From: an uncultured Rhodanobacter sp.
Lineage (GTDB): Bacteria > Pseudomonadota > Gammaproteobacteria > Xanthomonadales > Rhodanobacteraceae
NCBI GenBank assembly: GCA_937906285.1
Contig: CALCWL010000177.1
Location: 1-13,597 of the forward strand
Length of the DNA stretch: 13,597 bases
Direction of reading: 5' to 3'
A model generated the notes under the pieces. That model worked only from the letters and a program-made list of their open reading frames with translations, ran no database searches and was not told the origin of the DNA. The stretch's first letter is position 1; every line of letters starts with the position of its first letter. Of this stretch, positions 1-7,978 are shown piece by piece. A program made the translations under genes and the position numbers.

Positions 1-826
1 CGTCCTCCACCCGCAGGTTGCGGCTGGAGGCCATCGCCAGGCCGAAATCCTCCGGTTCCACCTCGTACTCGCGCACCACGCCGTCGCGCAGCTCGCCGAC
101 CATGGTGGTCGCGCCCAGCGAAATCTCGTCCATGCCGTCGCGGCCCCACACCACCAGCGCGCGGCGCGCGCCCAGCGCCTGCAGCACGCGGATCTGGATG
201 CCGACCAGGTCCGGATGAAACACGCCCATCAGGATGTTCGGCGCGCCGGCCGGATTGGTCAGCGGACCAAGGATGTTGAACAGCGTGCGCACGCCCATCT
301 CGCGCCGCACCGGCGCCACCACCTTCATCGCCGGGTGGTGGTTGGGCGCAAACATGAAGCCGATGCCGGTTTCGGTCAGGCACGCGGCGACCTGCTCCGG
401 TGCAAGGTCGATCGACGCGCCCAGCGCCTCCAGCACGTCGGCACTGCCCGATTTCGACGACACGCTGCGCCCGCCATGCTTGGCGATGCGCGCGCCGGCG
501 GCCGCGGCCACGAACATCGACGCGGTGGAAATGTTGAAGCTGCACGCGCCGTCGCCGCCGGTGCCGACGATGTCGAGCAGGTGCGCATCGTCGCCTTCCA
601 CCGGCACCGGCGCGGCCAGCTCGCGCATCACCCGCGCCGCGCCGGTGATCTCCCCCACGGTCTCCTTCTTCACGCGCAGGCCGGTGATGATCGCCGCGGT
701 CATCAGCGGGCTCACCTCGCCGCGCATGATCTGGCGCATCAACGAGATCATCTCGTCGTGGAAGATCTCGCGGTGCTCGATCGTGCGCTGCAGCGCCTCC
801 TGCGGCGTGATGCCGACCATGCTCAT
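1..826 (-). CDS. trpD: Anthranilate phosphoribosyltransferase TrpD (partial, C-terminus off the window)
   Basis: TrpD transfers the phosphoribosyl group of PRPP to anthranilate, the second step of tryptophan synthesis, in the cytoplasm. Translating the minus strand from the ATG at 824-826 gives 275 uninterrupted codons before the window ends; the family is usually about 340 residues, so roughly the last fifth is missing. The N-terminal helical domain comes first. It is followed by the PRPP-binding GTGGDG motif (residues 88-93), the stretch [18 protein letters not shown] (116-133) and GPLTNPAG (187-194), all hallmarks of TrpD. The chosen start overlaps the trpG stop as ATGA, which implies translational coupling; an in-frame ATG two codons later is a less likely alternative. 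In related bacteria trpC commonly follows, but it would lie outside this window. Identification is very secure. Confidence 0.97.
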   Translation of the reverse strand, partial: MSMVGITPQEALQRTIEHREIFHDEMISLMRQIMRGEVSPLMTAAIITGLRVKKETVGEITGAARVMRELAAPVPVEGDDAHLLDIVGTGGDGACSFNISTASMFVAAAAGARIAKHGGRSVSSKSGSADVLEALGASIDLAPEQVAACLTETGIGFMFAPNHHPAMKVVAPVRREMGVRTLFNILGPLTNPAGAPNILMGVFHPDLVGIQIRVLQALGARRALVVWGRDGMDEISLGATTMVGELRDGVVREYEVEPEDFGLAMASSRNLRVED

Positions 827-1422
827 GCCGCCAGCTTCCGCCGCGGCAGGCCGAGGAAGTTGGCCAGCAGGTCGTGGCCGTGCCGGGTGAGGATCGATTC
901 GGGATGGAACTGCACGCCTTCCACCGGCAGGGTCTTGTGGCGCAGGCCCATGATCTCGTCGATCGTGCCGTCCGCGTTCTCCGTCCACGCGGTGACTTCC
1001 AGACAATCCGGCAACGATGCCTGCTCCACCACCAGCGAGTGGTAGCGCGTGGCCTCGAACGGATTCGGCAGGCCGGCAAACACGCCCTGCCCGCGATGGA
1101 GCACCGGCGAGGTCTTGCCGTGCATGATTCGCTTCGCGCGGATCACCTTGCCGCCGAACGCCTGACCGATCGCCTGGTGCCCCAGGCACACGCCGAACAC
1201 CGGAATCTCGCCGGCCAGCTCGCGCAGCACGTCCAGCGACACCCCTGCATCGTCCGGCGTGCCCGGCCCCGGCGAGATCATGATGTGCGAAGGCTTCAGC
1301 GCACGGATGCCGGCGACATCCACCGCATCGTTGCGCACCACCCTCACCTCCTGCCCCAGCTCGCCCAGGTACTGCACGAGGTTGAAGGTGAAGCTGTCGT
1401 AGTTGTCGATCATCAGGAGCAT
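823..1422 (-). CDS. trpG: Anthranilate synthase component II, glutamine amidotransferase TrpG
   Basis: TrpG is the glutaminase subunit that supplies ammonia to TrpE for making anthranilate from chorismate. The 199-residue product is normal full length for a class I amidotransferase. Visible motifs are the N-terminal MIDNYDSFT, the [11 protein letters not shown] oxyanion region (residues 50-60), the nucleophile Cys79 in [15 protein letters not shown], and the catalytic His173/Glu175 in QFHPES. The start at ATG 1420-1422 places [10 protein letters not shown] exactly where the family begins; an in-frame ATG at 1444-1446 would add eight residues of no family character. It overlaps trpD by 4 nt. 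The partner trpE is not in the window and is presumably elsewhere. In some bacteria the same subunit also serves aminodeoxychorismate synthase (PabA role), which cannot be excluded here. The 64-nt gap to the upstream peptidase gene and a candidate promoter suggest independent transcription. Confidence 0.96.
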   Translation of the reverse strand: MLLMIDNYDSFTFNLVQYLGELGQEVRVVRNDAVDVAGIRALKPSHIMISPGPGTPDDAGVSLDVLRELAGEIPVFGVCLGHQAIGQAFGGKVIRAKRIMHGKTSPVLHRGQGVFAGLPNPFEATRYHSLVVEQASLPDCLEVTAWTENADGTIDEIMGLRHKTLPVEGVQFHPESILTRHGHDLLANFLGLPRRKLAA

Positions 1423-1461
1423 GGTGTGCTCTGTCGCCGCGGACATACCCAGGGAACGCCC

Positions 1462-1490
1462 ATGATAGCGGTACAACCGCTGCCGGTCAG
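1462..1490 (-). promoter_or_regulatory. Candidate sigma70 promoter for trpG-trpD
   Basis: Read on the minus strand, a -35-like CTGACC (1485-1490) is separated by exactly 17 nt from a -10-like TATCAT (1462-1467, five of six consensus bases). The -35 overlaps the stop codon of the peptidase gene. The predicted transcript start is about 35-40 nt upstream of the trpG ATG. Between the two boxes lies a perfect 6-bp dyad, AGCGGT-TGT-ACCGCT (1467-1481), which could be an operator or the stem of a weak terminator. The call rests on box match and spacing only. Confidence 0.45.
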
Positions 1491-2659
1491 CGCGGATGCG
1501 CGTCGGTCGGCGCCGGAGCGGGGTGCGAGAGCGGATAGCCGCGCCGCTGCAGCAGGCGCAGTACGTGGTCGACAGGCAGTGCTTGCACCTGGTGGCCTTG
1601 CCAGCCGCGCATGTCGCCGGCGTGGAACAGGGAGTTGATGATGGCTTCTTCGGTCGCCTCGATGGCGGCCATGAACAGCGGCGACATGGCGTCGTCGCGC
1701 AGCACGGCAACCTGACGCACGGGCTGCCCGGCGGCGTACGGCACGAGGTTCGCCACGTAGGTGGAGAAAGCGATCACGTAGTCGCCGCTGCCGTTGGAGG
1801 CGATGCCGCCGCTGCGGGCGAGGCCGAGGATCGCGCGTTTCGCCAGCCGTTTCAGGCTGCGCGCATCCAGCGGGGCATCGGTGGCCACCACGATCATGCA
1901 CGAGCCGTCGGGCGACTCGTTCAATTCGCCGCTGAGGTAGTACTTGTGCAGCAGCTTGCCGACCGGGACGCCGGCCACGGTCAGGGCGCCGCCGAAGTTT
2001 GTCTGCACCAGCACGCCCACGGTATAGCCGCCCAGACGCCCGGACAGCTTGCGCGAGGAGGTGCCGATGCCGCCCTTGAAACCGAACGCGACGGTGCCGG
2101 TGCCGGCGCCAACGTTGCCCTGCGCGACCTTGCCGCTGGTCGCCGATGCGATTGCCTGCAGCACATCACCCTCGGCGACGTGACGGCCGCGGATGTCGTT
2201 GAGATAGCCGTCGTTGGTTTCCCCCACCACCGGATTGACCGACAGCACCGCGCGGTTCTCGGGATTGCCGAGCGCGTGGTCGATCAGCGCGGCGGCGGCC
2301 ACCGGCACGCTCAGCGTGTTGGTCAGCACGATCGGCGTCTCGAGATTGCCGAGCTCCTCGATCTGGGTGCTGCCAGCGAGCTTGCCGAAGCCGTTGCCCA
2401 CGTACACCGCAGCCGGCACCTTGAGTTGGAAGAGATTGCCCGCGTGCGGCAGGATCGCGGTAACGCCAGTGCGCACGTCGTCGCCGCGGATCAGCGTCTT
2501 TTGGCCCACTTCGACGCCGGGCACGTCGGTGATGGCGTTCCAGGCGCCGGGCCGCAGCACGCCGATCGCGACGCCGTAGTCACGCAGGTCGCGTTGCTGA
2601 CCGAATGCCGGCAGACAGGCCAGCAAGCCCAGTGCCATCGCGAAGGAGCGGCGGCCCAT
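1487..2659 (-). CDS. Secreted P1-family (DmpA/BapA-type) self-processing aminopeptidase
   Basis: The family (MEROPS S58, DmpA/BapA) releases N-terminal residues from peptides, amides and esters; members accept D-amino acids or beta-amino acids as well as L forms. The 390-residue product begins with a signal-peptide-like segment (residues 1-20, ending AFG before QQ), so a periplasmic location is likely; a Cys in LLAC also makes a lipoprotein conceivable but less fitting. Family landmarks are [11 protein letters not shown] (45-55), LTNTLSVP (112-119), [14 protein letters not shown] (142-155), GNVGAGTG (181-188) and SNGSGDY (288-294). The last contains the expected autocleavage bond Gly290-Ser291, which makes Ser291 the nucleophile. 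The start codon overlaps the permease stop by one base (TGATG), which indicates translational coupling. Linkage to transport and D-glutamate genes suggests peptide trimming. The exact substrate is not readable from sequence. Confidence 0.9.
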   Translation of the reverse strand: MGRRSFAMALGLLACLPAFGQQRDLRDYGVAIGVLRPGAWNAITDVPGVEVGQKTLIRGDDVRTGVTAILPHAGNLFQLKVPAAVYVGNGFGKLAGSTQIEELGNLETPIVLTNTLSVPVAAAALIDHALGNPENRAVLSVNPVVGETNDGYLNDIRGRHVAEGDVLQAIASATSGKVAQGNVGAGTGTVAFGFKGGIGTSSRKLSGRLGGYTVGVLVQTNFGGALTVAGVPVGKLLHKYYLSGELNESPDGSCMIVVATDAPLDARSLKRLAKRAILGLARSGGIASNGSGDYVIAFSTYVANLVPYAAGQPVRQVAVLRDDAMSPLFMAAIEATEEAIINSLFHAGDMRGWQGHQVQALPVDHVLRLLQRRGYPLSHPAPAPTDAHPR

Positions 2660-4011
2660 CAGCCTGCCTCGCGCCGCGGCCGGCGCCAGAAGCGGTAGAT
2701 CAGTGCACCGGCGAGCAAGGCCACGGTGGCGGCGACCAGGTTGGCGACGCCGGCGCTGGCCAGCAGGCCCAGCGACAGCAGCGTCGCGGCGAGCGGGATC
2801 AGCGGCCCGCCGGGAAGGCGCATGGCGCCCTCGCGCTGGCCGTGGCGCTTGCGCAGCACCAGCACCGCGACTGCCGTGGCGAGATAGCCGAACAGCCGCG
2901 CCACCACGGAGAGCAGGGCCAGCTGCACGAACGAGCCGGACAACGCCAGGATCACCGACAGCGCGCCCACCGTGACGATGGCCACTGCCGGCGTGCGGAA
3001 GCGTGGATGAATGCGCGTGAGTGCGGTCGGGCCGACGCCGTCGTCGGCCAGCGCCAGCAGGTAGCGCGGTCCGAACATGATCGTGTTGCTGTTGGTGCCG
3101 AGGATGGAGACGGCCGCACCCACGGTCAGCACCAGCGCCAGCCACATGCCGCCGAAGCGGGCCGAGGCATCGGCCAGCGGCGTGCTGGACTCTGCCAGGC
3201 CAGGCAGCGTGCCCAGCGCCACCCATTGCACCGCCACGTAGGTCGCGGTGACGATCGCGATCATGGTGAGCATGGCGAACGGCACGTCGCGCTGCGGGTT
3301 GCGGTATTCGGCGGCGGCGGCCGGCATGTTCTCGAAACCGGCATAGGCAAACAGCAGCAGCAGCGCGCCCTTGGCCAAGTCGTCCATCGGGATGGCGCCC
3401 ACCGCCAGCGGCGAGGCCTGGCTGAGATCGACGAAGAACGCGCCGACCAGCACGAACATCGCCAACGGCACGAACTTGGCGATCGCCAGGGTCACCCCGG
3501 TGCGCGCCGCGGCACGCACGCCGATCACGTTGATGCCGGTCAGCGCCAAAAGCGAACCGACCACGATCAGCAGGCGCACGCTGCCGTCCCCCGCCGCCGG
3601 CCAGAAATGCGTGACCGCGTCGGCCAGCCCGTTGCTGAGCGCGGCGGCGCTGGCGATGCGCGTGAGCAGCAGCATCCAGCCCACCTCGAAACCGGCAAGG
3701 CGCCCGAACGCCTCGCGCGCGTACAGATAGCTGCCGCCGGCCTGGTCGAAATAGCTGGCGGCCTGCGCATAGCACAGCACCAGCAGGCTTACCGCGATGC
3801 CGGCCAGCAGCACGGCCCACAGGCTGGCGGGCCCCAGCAGTGCGGCGGCGGCCGCCGGCAGCAGGTAGATGCCGCTGCCGATCACGTCGTTGACCGACAG
3901 CCCGACCAGTTGCCAGCGCCCCACCGCGCGCAGCATGTGCGGCTGGATGGTGGCGGCCGTTTCCACGGTCGCCGGCCGGGCGGGGGTGATTGAGATCGGC
4001 GACTGGTTCAA
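2659..4011 (-). CDS. APC-superfamily amino-acid permease
   Basis: This is an inner-membrane secondary transporter of the amino acid-polyamine-organocation superfamily, likely importing or exchanging an amino acid. The 450-residue product shows about twelve hydrophobic segments. It also has the discontinuous TM1 signature VIGSGIYLLPAA (residues 43-54) and the conserved core FAYAGFENMPAAAAEYRNP, which matches TM6 and its following loop. The start is uncertain. The longest frame opens at TTG 4009-4011, just after an in-frame stop, with no clear Shine-Dalgarno. A GTG (V16) and ATG 3934-3936 (425 residues, just before LRAVGRWQLVGL) are alternatives; I keep the longest because relatives usually carry a short N-terminal tail. 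The gene lies 121 nt downstream of the TonB receptor and is coupled to the P1 peptidase by a 1-nt overlap, so it probably imports products of peptide hydrolysis. No specificity can be assigned. Confidence 0.88.
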   Translation of the reverse strand: MNQSPISITPARPATVETAATIQPHMLRAVGRWQLVGLSVNDVIGSGIYLLPAAAAALLGPASLWAVLLAGIAVSLLVLCYAQAASYFDQAGGSYLYAREAFGRLAGFEVGWMLLLTRIASAAALSNGLADAVTHFWPAAGDGSVRLLIVVGSLLALTGINVIGVRAAARTGVTLAIAKFVPLAMFVLVGAFFVDLSQASPLAVGAIPMDDLAKGALLLLFAYAGFENMPAAAAEYRNPQRDVPFAMLTMIAIVTATYVAVQWVALGTLPGLAESSTPLADASARFGGMWLALVLTVGAAVSILGTNSNTIMFGPRYLLALADDGVGPTALTRIHPRFRTPAVAIVTVGALSVILALSGSFVQLALLSVVARLFGYLATAVAVLVLRKRHGQREGAMRLPGGPLIPLAATLLSLGLLASAGVANLVAATVALLAGALIYRFWRRPRREAG

Positions 4012-4097
4012 GAGCGATTCCGGAGGTGGACGGGATCAGGCATCGCGGCGGTGTGCGCGATTCCGCGGCCACGGCCGTCGCCATGCGACGTGGTCGA

Positions 4098-4124
4098 CGC
4101 CGGGCGGCAAGCTGCCGCCCGGCG
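4098..4124 (-). terminator. Strong GC hairpin after the TonB receptor gene
   Basis: A perfect 11-bp inverted repeat (arms CGCCGGGCGGC, loop AAGCT) starts 8 nt past the receptor stop codon on the minus strand. No T-run follows, so it is not a textbook intrinsic terminator. It may protect the 3' end of the receptor message, or act as a partial terminator that lowers expression of the downstream permease and peptidase genes. Confidence 0.45.
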
Positions 4125-4132
4125 CACGGTCA

Positions 4133-6616
4133 TCACCAGCGATACGCGACCTTGCCGTACACATAGGCACCCTGGGAGCCGAACGGCGAGCTGCTCGGGT
4201 ACGGGAAGATCCCGTGGAAGTTGCTGCCGTCCGGCGCCTTCTGCGGATAGGTGTCGAACACGTTGTCCGAGCCCAGGGTGAAGGTCCAGCGATCATGGTA
4301 GTAGTTGGCGGCCAGGTTGAAGATCCACCGGGACGGGTAGACATCGTCGTAGATGTAGCTGGTCGAACTGTACTCGGTGACCCCGCCGTAACGTACCGCG
4401 GTGCCGACGAAGCCCCAGTGGCCGGTCTTCCAGGTGTTGGTCCAGATGAACTTGGAGCGCGGCATCTGGTCGGCGAGCAGGCCCTTGGCCTGGCTGCGCG
4501 TGATGCGCTGGAAGCCGACGTCGCCCAGCGCATCGAGCACCGCGGGATTGGGCAGCACCTTGGTCACTTTGTTCTTGTGGTACGACCAGTTGACCGTGGT
4601 CTGGAACGAGCCGCCGTCGGCGAGTTCCTTGATGTAGTTGGTGACCACGCCGATGCCCTTGATGCGCATCTCGGCGGCGTTGGTGAAGTAGGCCAGCGCC
4701 ACGTACTCGGAATTGACCACGCCGTTGGCGGCCAGGTAGTCCTTGACCGACTGGGTCACCAGCGACATCGAGCTCGACATCAGGATGCGGTTCTTCAGCC
4801 GGATGTCGTACAGGTCCACCGTGGTGGTGAAGGCGCGCGTGGGCGCCCATACCGCGCCGACGGTGATGCTGCGGGTGGTCTCCGGCTTCAGCGGCTCGCT
4901 GCCCAGCAGCTGCGCGGTCTTGTTGTCCGGCGGCACCAGGCCGCGCAGGTAGATGCCCTCGGGCAGACCCAGCGAGTTGCCGGCGGGGTAGGACACCGAG
5001 GTGGTCACCGAGGCGTGCTGCTGGCCCAGGCCCGGCGCGCGGAAGCCGGTGGAATAGGTGCCGCGCAGGGCGAAGCCGTGGTCGAAGTCGTAGCGACCCG
5101 ACAACGCATAGGACAGGTTGGTACCGAAGTCGGAGTAGTCCTCGTGGCGCGCCGCGATCGAAGTGCTCAACCGGTCGGTGATGTTGCCTTCCAGTTGCGC
5201 GTACTCGGCCACCGAATGCCGCGTGCTGTTGCTGGCGTCCTCCGGGCCCCAGCCGGCAAAGCCCTGCGCGCCGCCGGTGACGCCCGAGGTGCCCACGTAG
5301 TACGAGGCGAGGTCGCCGGCCACGATCTTGTAGCCCTGATGCAGGTACTGCGCGCCGAAGCCCAGGTGCCAGTAATCGTTGAGCGACTTGCCCATCGAGA
5401 AATCGAGGGTGGCCTGCGAGGCGGTCAGCGTGCCGTCATGGATGTCGGTCGGGGTGTAGCCGAAGTCGTTCCAGAAGGCGAAGTTGACCGTGTTGAAGGT
5501 GCCGTAGGACACGCGGTTGGCGCCCCAGGTGGCCGCGGTGTCCCAGTCCCAGCCCGATTCGGTCTGCCCGCGCACGCCCGTCACGAAGGACTTGTCGCGC
5601 GACACGCCATGCTCGACCGGGTTGAAGCCGTCGCCGTCCGGGAACAGGTACTGCATCAGGTCGTTCTTCGGCTCCGGCGCATTGGTGCCGTAGCGGTAGA
5701 ACGCCATCGGCTCGGCCATCAGCCGGCCGTAGTGGCCGTAGCCGTACAGGCTCACCTTCGGCGTGAAGTCGTATTGCCAGTTGAGGAAGGTGTTGTAGTT
5801 GTTGGAATTGGGGATGCCGACCTGGAACTTGCGGCCCAGCTCGGTGAAGCCGGGGCGGTTGTCCAGCCCGGCGCGGTTGGTCGGGTCCTGCTTGCCGACC
5901 TGCGCGGAAAGGCGCATCCAGCCCTTGTCGCCCAGCGCGAAGCCGAGGTTGCTCTGCAGCCGGGAACTGGCGCCGTCGCCGGCCGAGTACTTGCCGTAGT
6001 CACCCTGCACCTCGCCGCCCTCGGCGCCCTTCTTCAGGATGATGTTGATCACGCCGGCCAGCGCGTCGGAGCCGTACTGCGCCGAGGCGCCATCGCGCAG
6101 CACCTCGATGTGGTCGATGGCGCCGACCGGGATGGTGTTGATGTTGACGCCCTGCGAGCCCTGGCCGACCTGGCCCAGGGTCAGCATCAGCGCGCTGGAG
6201 TGCCAGCGCTTGCCGTCGACCAGGATCAGCACCTGGTCGCTGTTGAGGCCGCGCATCTGGAACGGCCGCACGAAGGCGAAGGTGTCGGACATCGAGGCCA
6301 GCGGGAAATTCAACGAGGGCACGGCGAGGTCCAGCGCGTTGCCCAGGCTCACCGCACCGGAGTCGTTGAGCACCTGCGCGGGGATCACGTCCACCGGCAC
6401 CAGCGAACTGGATTGCGTGCGATCGCTGGTGCGCGTGCCGGTCACGATCACCTGCGACAGGTTGACGGCATCCTTCTTCTGCTTCTGCTGGCTGGTCGGC
6501 GCCGCGTCCGCCGGCGCGGCGGGCGCGGCCTCCTGCGCGGCGGCGGTGCCGGCCAGCACCAGCGCTACCGACACGGACAACAGCCTGGGAATGATTCGGC
6601 CGAGACGCTCGTTCAT
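4133..6616 (-). CDS. TonB-dependent outer-membrane receptor
   Basis: This is a TonB-energised outer-membrane transporter of 827 residues, with a barrel preceded by an N-terminal plug. Residues 1-27 form a Sec signal peptide ending TAAA before QEA, followed by an Ala/Pro-rich linker. A TonB-box-like stretch (NLSQVIVTGT, 52-61) opens the plug domain, which contains FQMRGLNSDQVLILVDGKR and the very typical IEVLRDGASAQYGSDALAGVINIILKK. The chain ends in an aromatic residue (AYRW), as expected for barrel assembly. There is no FecA-type signalling domain and no SusC-type carboxypeptidase-like domain. The start ATG is preceded by a G-rich stretch that can serve as ribosome site. The substrate is unknown. 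The LysR-type promoter block upstream, duplicated before dgcN, and the neighbouring permease, peptidase and gamma-glutamyltransferase point to a glutamate-containing peptide (inference). Confidence 0.95.
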   Translation of the reverse strand: MNERLGRIIPRLLSVSVALVLAGTAAAQEAAPAAPADAAPTSQQKQKKDAVNLSQVIVTGTRTSDRTQSSSLVPVDVIPAQVLNDSGAVSLGNALDLAVPSLNFPLASMSDTFAFVRPFQMRGLNSDQVLILVDGKRWHSSALMLTLGQVGQGSQGVNINTIPVGAIDHIEVLRDGASAQYGSDALAGVINIILKKGAEGGEVQGDYGKYSAGDGASSRLQSNLGFALGDKGWMRLSAQVGKQDPTNRAGLDNRPGFTELGRKFQVGIPNSNNYNTFLNWQYDFTPKVSLYGYGHYGRLMAEPMAFYRYGTNAPEPKNDLMQYLFPDGDGFNPVEHGVSRDKSFVTGVRGQTESGWDWDTAATWGANRVSYGTFNTVNFAFWNDFGYTPTDIHDGTLTASQATLDFSMGKSLNDYWHLGFGAQYLHQGYKIVAGDLASYYVGTSGVTGGAQGFAGWGPEDASNSTRHSVAEYAQLEGNITDRLSTSIAARHEDYSDFGTNLSYALSGRYDFDHGFALRGTYSTGFRAPGLGQQHASVTTSVSYPAGNSLGLPEGIYLRGLVPPDNKTAQLLGSEPLKPETTRSITVGAVWAPTRAFTTTVDLYDIRLKNRILMSSSMSLVTQSVKDYLAANGVVNSEYVALAYFTNAAEMRIKGIGVVTNYIKELADGGSFQTTVNWSYHKNKVTKVLPNPAVLDALGDVGFQRITRSQAKGLLADQMPRSKFIWTNTWKTGHWGFVGTAVRYGGVTEYSSTSYIYDDVYPSRWIFNLAANYYHDRWTFTLGSDNVFDTYPQKAPDGSNFHGIFPYPSSSPFGSQGAYVYGKVAYRW

Positions 6617-6787
6617 CAGAGACCCCCAACGTTAGGATGGCACCGGAACGCCCCTGCCCCGGCGACTGCGTGGTCCACTTCGGTCAAGCGATGCATCCGG
6701 GCGTTTCCGCACCGGCAAGGCGTTGGCGATGTCCCCGAGAACAAGCGTATCCAGGCCGGGCCTGAAGGCACGCTCCGCAACGTCGGA
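6617..6787 (-). other. Long untranslated leader of the TonB receptor gene
   Basis: About 170 nt separate the candidate -10 element (6791-6796) from the receptor ATG, against about 50 nt for the equivalent dgcN promoter. Read on the minus strand, GGAAACGCCC (6699-6708) can pair with GGGCGTTCC (6645-6653), allowing one bulged base. This could fold the message some 30-90 nt ahead of the start codon. No riboswitch class is recognised. A 75-codon frame (6616-6843) crosses the region but lacks a ribosome binding site and is not annotated as a gene. Confidence 0.3.
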
Positions 6788-6858
6788 TCGAGCATAGTCA
6801 CAAGCCGGCGCCAGCCACCAATGAAAAGACCGGCACCTGGCATAACCGAAGGTTGTGG
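6788..6858 (-). promoter_or_regulatory. Promoter/operator block A, upstream of the TonB receptor gene
   Basis: Read on the minus strand, this 71-bp block starts CCACAACC and ends ACTATGCTCGA. It aligns without gaps to block B (7861-7931) at 58 of 71 positions. It carries the dyad CACAACC-TTC-GGTTATG (6841-6857; arms match at 6 of 7), then TTGGTG, a 19-nt spacer, and a -10-like TATGCT (6791-6796). The dyad centre lies about 65 nt before the predicted transcript start, the usual place of a LysR recognition site. It begins 12 nt after the LysR gene stop codon and drives towards the receptor gene. Confidence 0.6.
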
Positions 6859-6870
6859 CTGCGCGCCCGG

Positions 6871-7773
6871 TCAGCCCGGCTCGAGCACCTGCCGGGCCAG
6901 CTTGCGCACCAGCTCGATGAAGTGTTTCTGCACGGGATTCAACTGGCTGTCCAGGCGGTAGACCGCATACAACACCACGTCCAGCTCCAGCGCCAGCGGC
7001 CGCGTCTGCACCACGCCGCCGTCGCCCTGCGAGGCGGTGAAGGGGTCGACCAGCGCCAGCCCGGCACCTTGCGCCACCAGCGCGCAAGCGAGTTGATAGG
7101 TCTGCACCCACACCGAGATCTGCGGCGGCGGATCGACGTGCATCAGGTGGCTTTGCAGCAGGCTGCCGAGCGCGTCCTGCACGGCGATGCCGATCATCGG
7201 CTCGCCGGCCAGCGCCGCCACCGGCAGCGGCTGCGCCAGCTCCGCGTGCGACCAGCGACCGGGCGGCGCGATCACCATCACGCGGCCCTGGCACAGCGGC
7301 TCCTGGCGCAACTCGGGGTGGCTGGCGTCCTGCAGGGTGAGGCCGATGTCGGTTTCGCGCAAGGTCAGCGACTCGCACATCTCGGCCGAGTGCCGCGTGG
7401 ACAGCTCCGCGGTCGCGGCGGGCCAGGCCTTGCGCAGCAAGGTGGTCGCGTCCGGCACCAGCGACTGCGCCAGGGTGGGCGTGCAGGTCACCCGCAGCGG
7501 TTCGCTCTCGGGCCGCGCGAAATTCGCGGTGAGCCGCTGCAGGTCGTGCAGGTCGCGGATGATCTTTTCCACGCGCGGACGCAGCAGCAGCGCCTGCTCG
7601 GTGGGATGCAGCCGCCCGCGCACGCGATGGAACAGGGTGAAGCCGAGCTGGTGCTCCGCCTGCTGCAGCGCCTTGCTGGCCGCCGGCTGCGAAATGTTCA
7701 ACAGATTCGCCGCGCCGGTGAGGCTGTTGGTGGTCATCACGGCATGGAACAGTTCGATGTAGCGAAGACGCAT
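6871..7773 (-). CDS. LysR-type transcriptional regulator of the peptide/D-glutamate locus
   Basis: The 300-residue product has the normal length and layout of a LysR regulator. An N-terminal winged helix (residues 1-60) includes the helix-turn-helix LTGAANLLNISQPAASKALQQ and the following LGFTLFHR, then a linker helix and a C-terminal periplasmic-binding-protein-like effector domain (about 90-300). The start ATG 7771-7773 fits the family, which begins one helix before the HTH; an AGGGTGA sequence lies about 10 nt upstream. The gene is divergent from dgcN and sits between two near-identical promoter blocks. It is therefore the natural candidate to control both the receptor arm and the dgcN-dgcA arm, and itself, through block B in the shared divergent region. 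The effector is unknown; D-glutamate, N-acetylglutamate or a glutamyl peptide would be logical (inference). Confidence 0.95.
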   Translation of the reverse strand: MRLRYIELFHAVMTTNSLTGAANLLNISQPAASKALQQAEHQLGFTLFHRVRGRLHPTEQALLLRPRVEKIIRDLHDLQRLTANFARPESEPLRVTCTPTLAQSLVPDATTLLRKAWPAATAELSTRHSAEMCESLTLRETDIGLTLQDASHPELRQEPLCQGRVMVIAPPGRWSHAELAQPLPVAALAGEPMIGIAVQDALGSLLQSHLMHVDPPPQISVWVQTYQLACALVAQGAGLALVDPFTASQGDGGVVQTRPLALELDVVLYAVYRLDSQLNPVQKHFIELVRKLARQVLEPG

Positions 7774-7860
7774 GTCGAGAGTTCACCCTGTGGCCGCGGC
7801 GGCGCTGCCTTCGAAGTGCAGCACAGCCGGTGCCGCCGGGCAACTCCCGCCGACCGGTTT

Positions 7861-7931
7861 CCACAACCCGCAGTTATGCCAGGTGTCGGTCTTTTCATTG
7901 GTGCCGCGCGGTGGCCGATCACTATGCTCGA
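7861..7931 (+). promoter_or_regulatory. Promoter/operator block B, upstream of dgcN and divergent from the LysR gene
   Basis: This is the partner of block A in the same orientation to its gene: identical TTATGCCAGGTG, CGGTCTTTTCATTGGTG and ACTATGCTCGA segments, with most differences confined to a 17-nt spacer stretch. The dyad CACAACC-CGC-AGTTATG (7862-7878) is centred about 65 nt before the predicted start, which follows TATGCT (7923-7928). TTGGTG (7898-7903) stands 19 nt before TATGCT. The block also lies about 90 nt upstream of the LysR start, so autoregulation is plausible. The remaining bases between the two genes (7774-7860, 7932-7978) hold only leader sequence. Confidence 0.62.
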
Positions 7932-7978
7932 CGCCGTGTCGTGACGGGCTACCGGATGCCCGCGGGAGTACGCGCACC

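Noticed and set aside
1487..4084. Apparent 865-residue fusion frame covering permease region and P1 peptidase
   Set aside because: The upstream two-thirds is an out-of-frame reading of the permease gene. The real peptidase starts at ATG 2659 with its own signal peptide.
6616..6843. 75-codon frame starting MPGAGLFIG in the receptor leader, with a similar start (MPGVGLFIG) within block B
   Set aside because: The similarity follows from the duplicated promoter DNA. There is no ribosome binding site, and the putative ATG lies upstream of the predicted transcript start. The B copy ends after only 22 codons.
3869..6961. Very long open frame on the plus strand opposite the TonB receptor gene
   Set aside because: Its translation is low-complexity, rich in Arg, Ala, Gly, His and Val, with no domain character. 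It mirrors the codon structure of the well-defined receptor on the other strand, a normal effect of high GC content.
7774..7978. Possible small gene or RNA between the LysR gene and dgcN
   Set aside because: The stretch is explained by the divergent promoter (block B) and two short leaders. No separate ribosome site, coding pattern or strong terminator hairpin was found.
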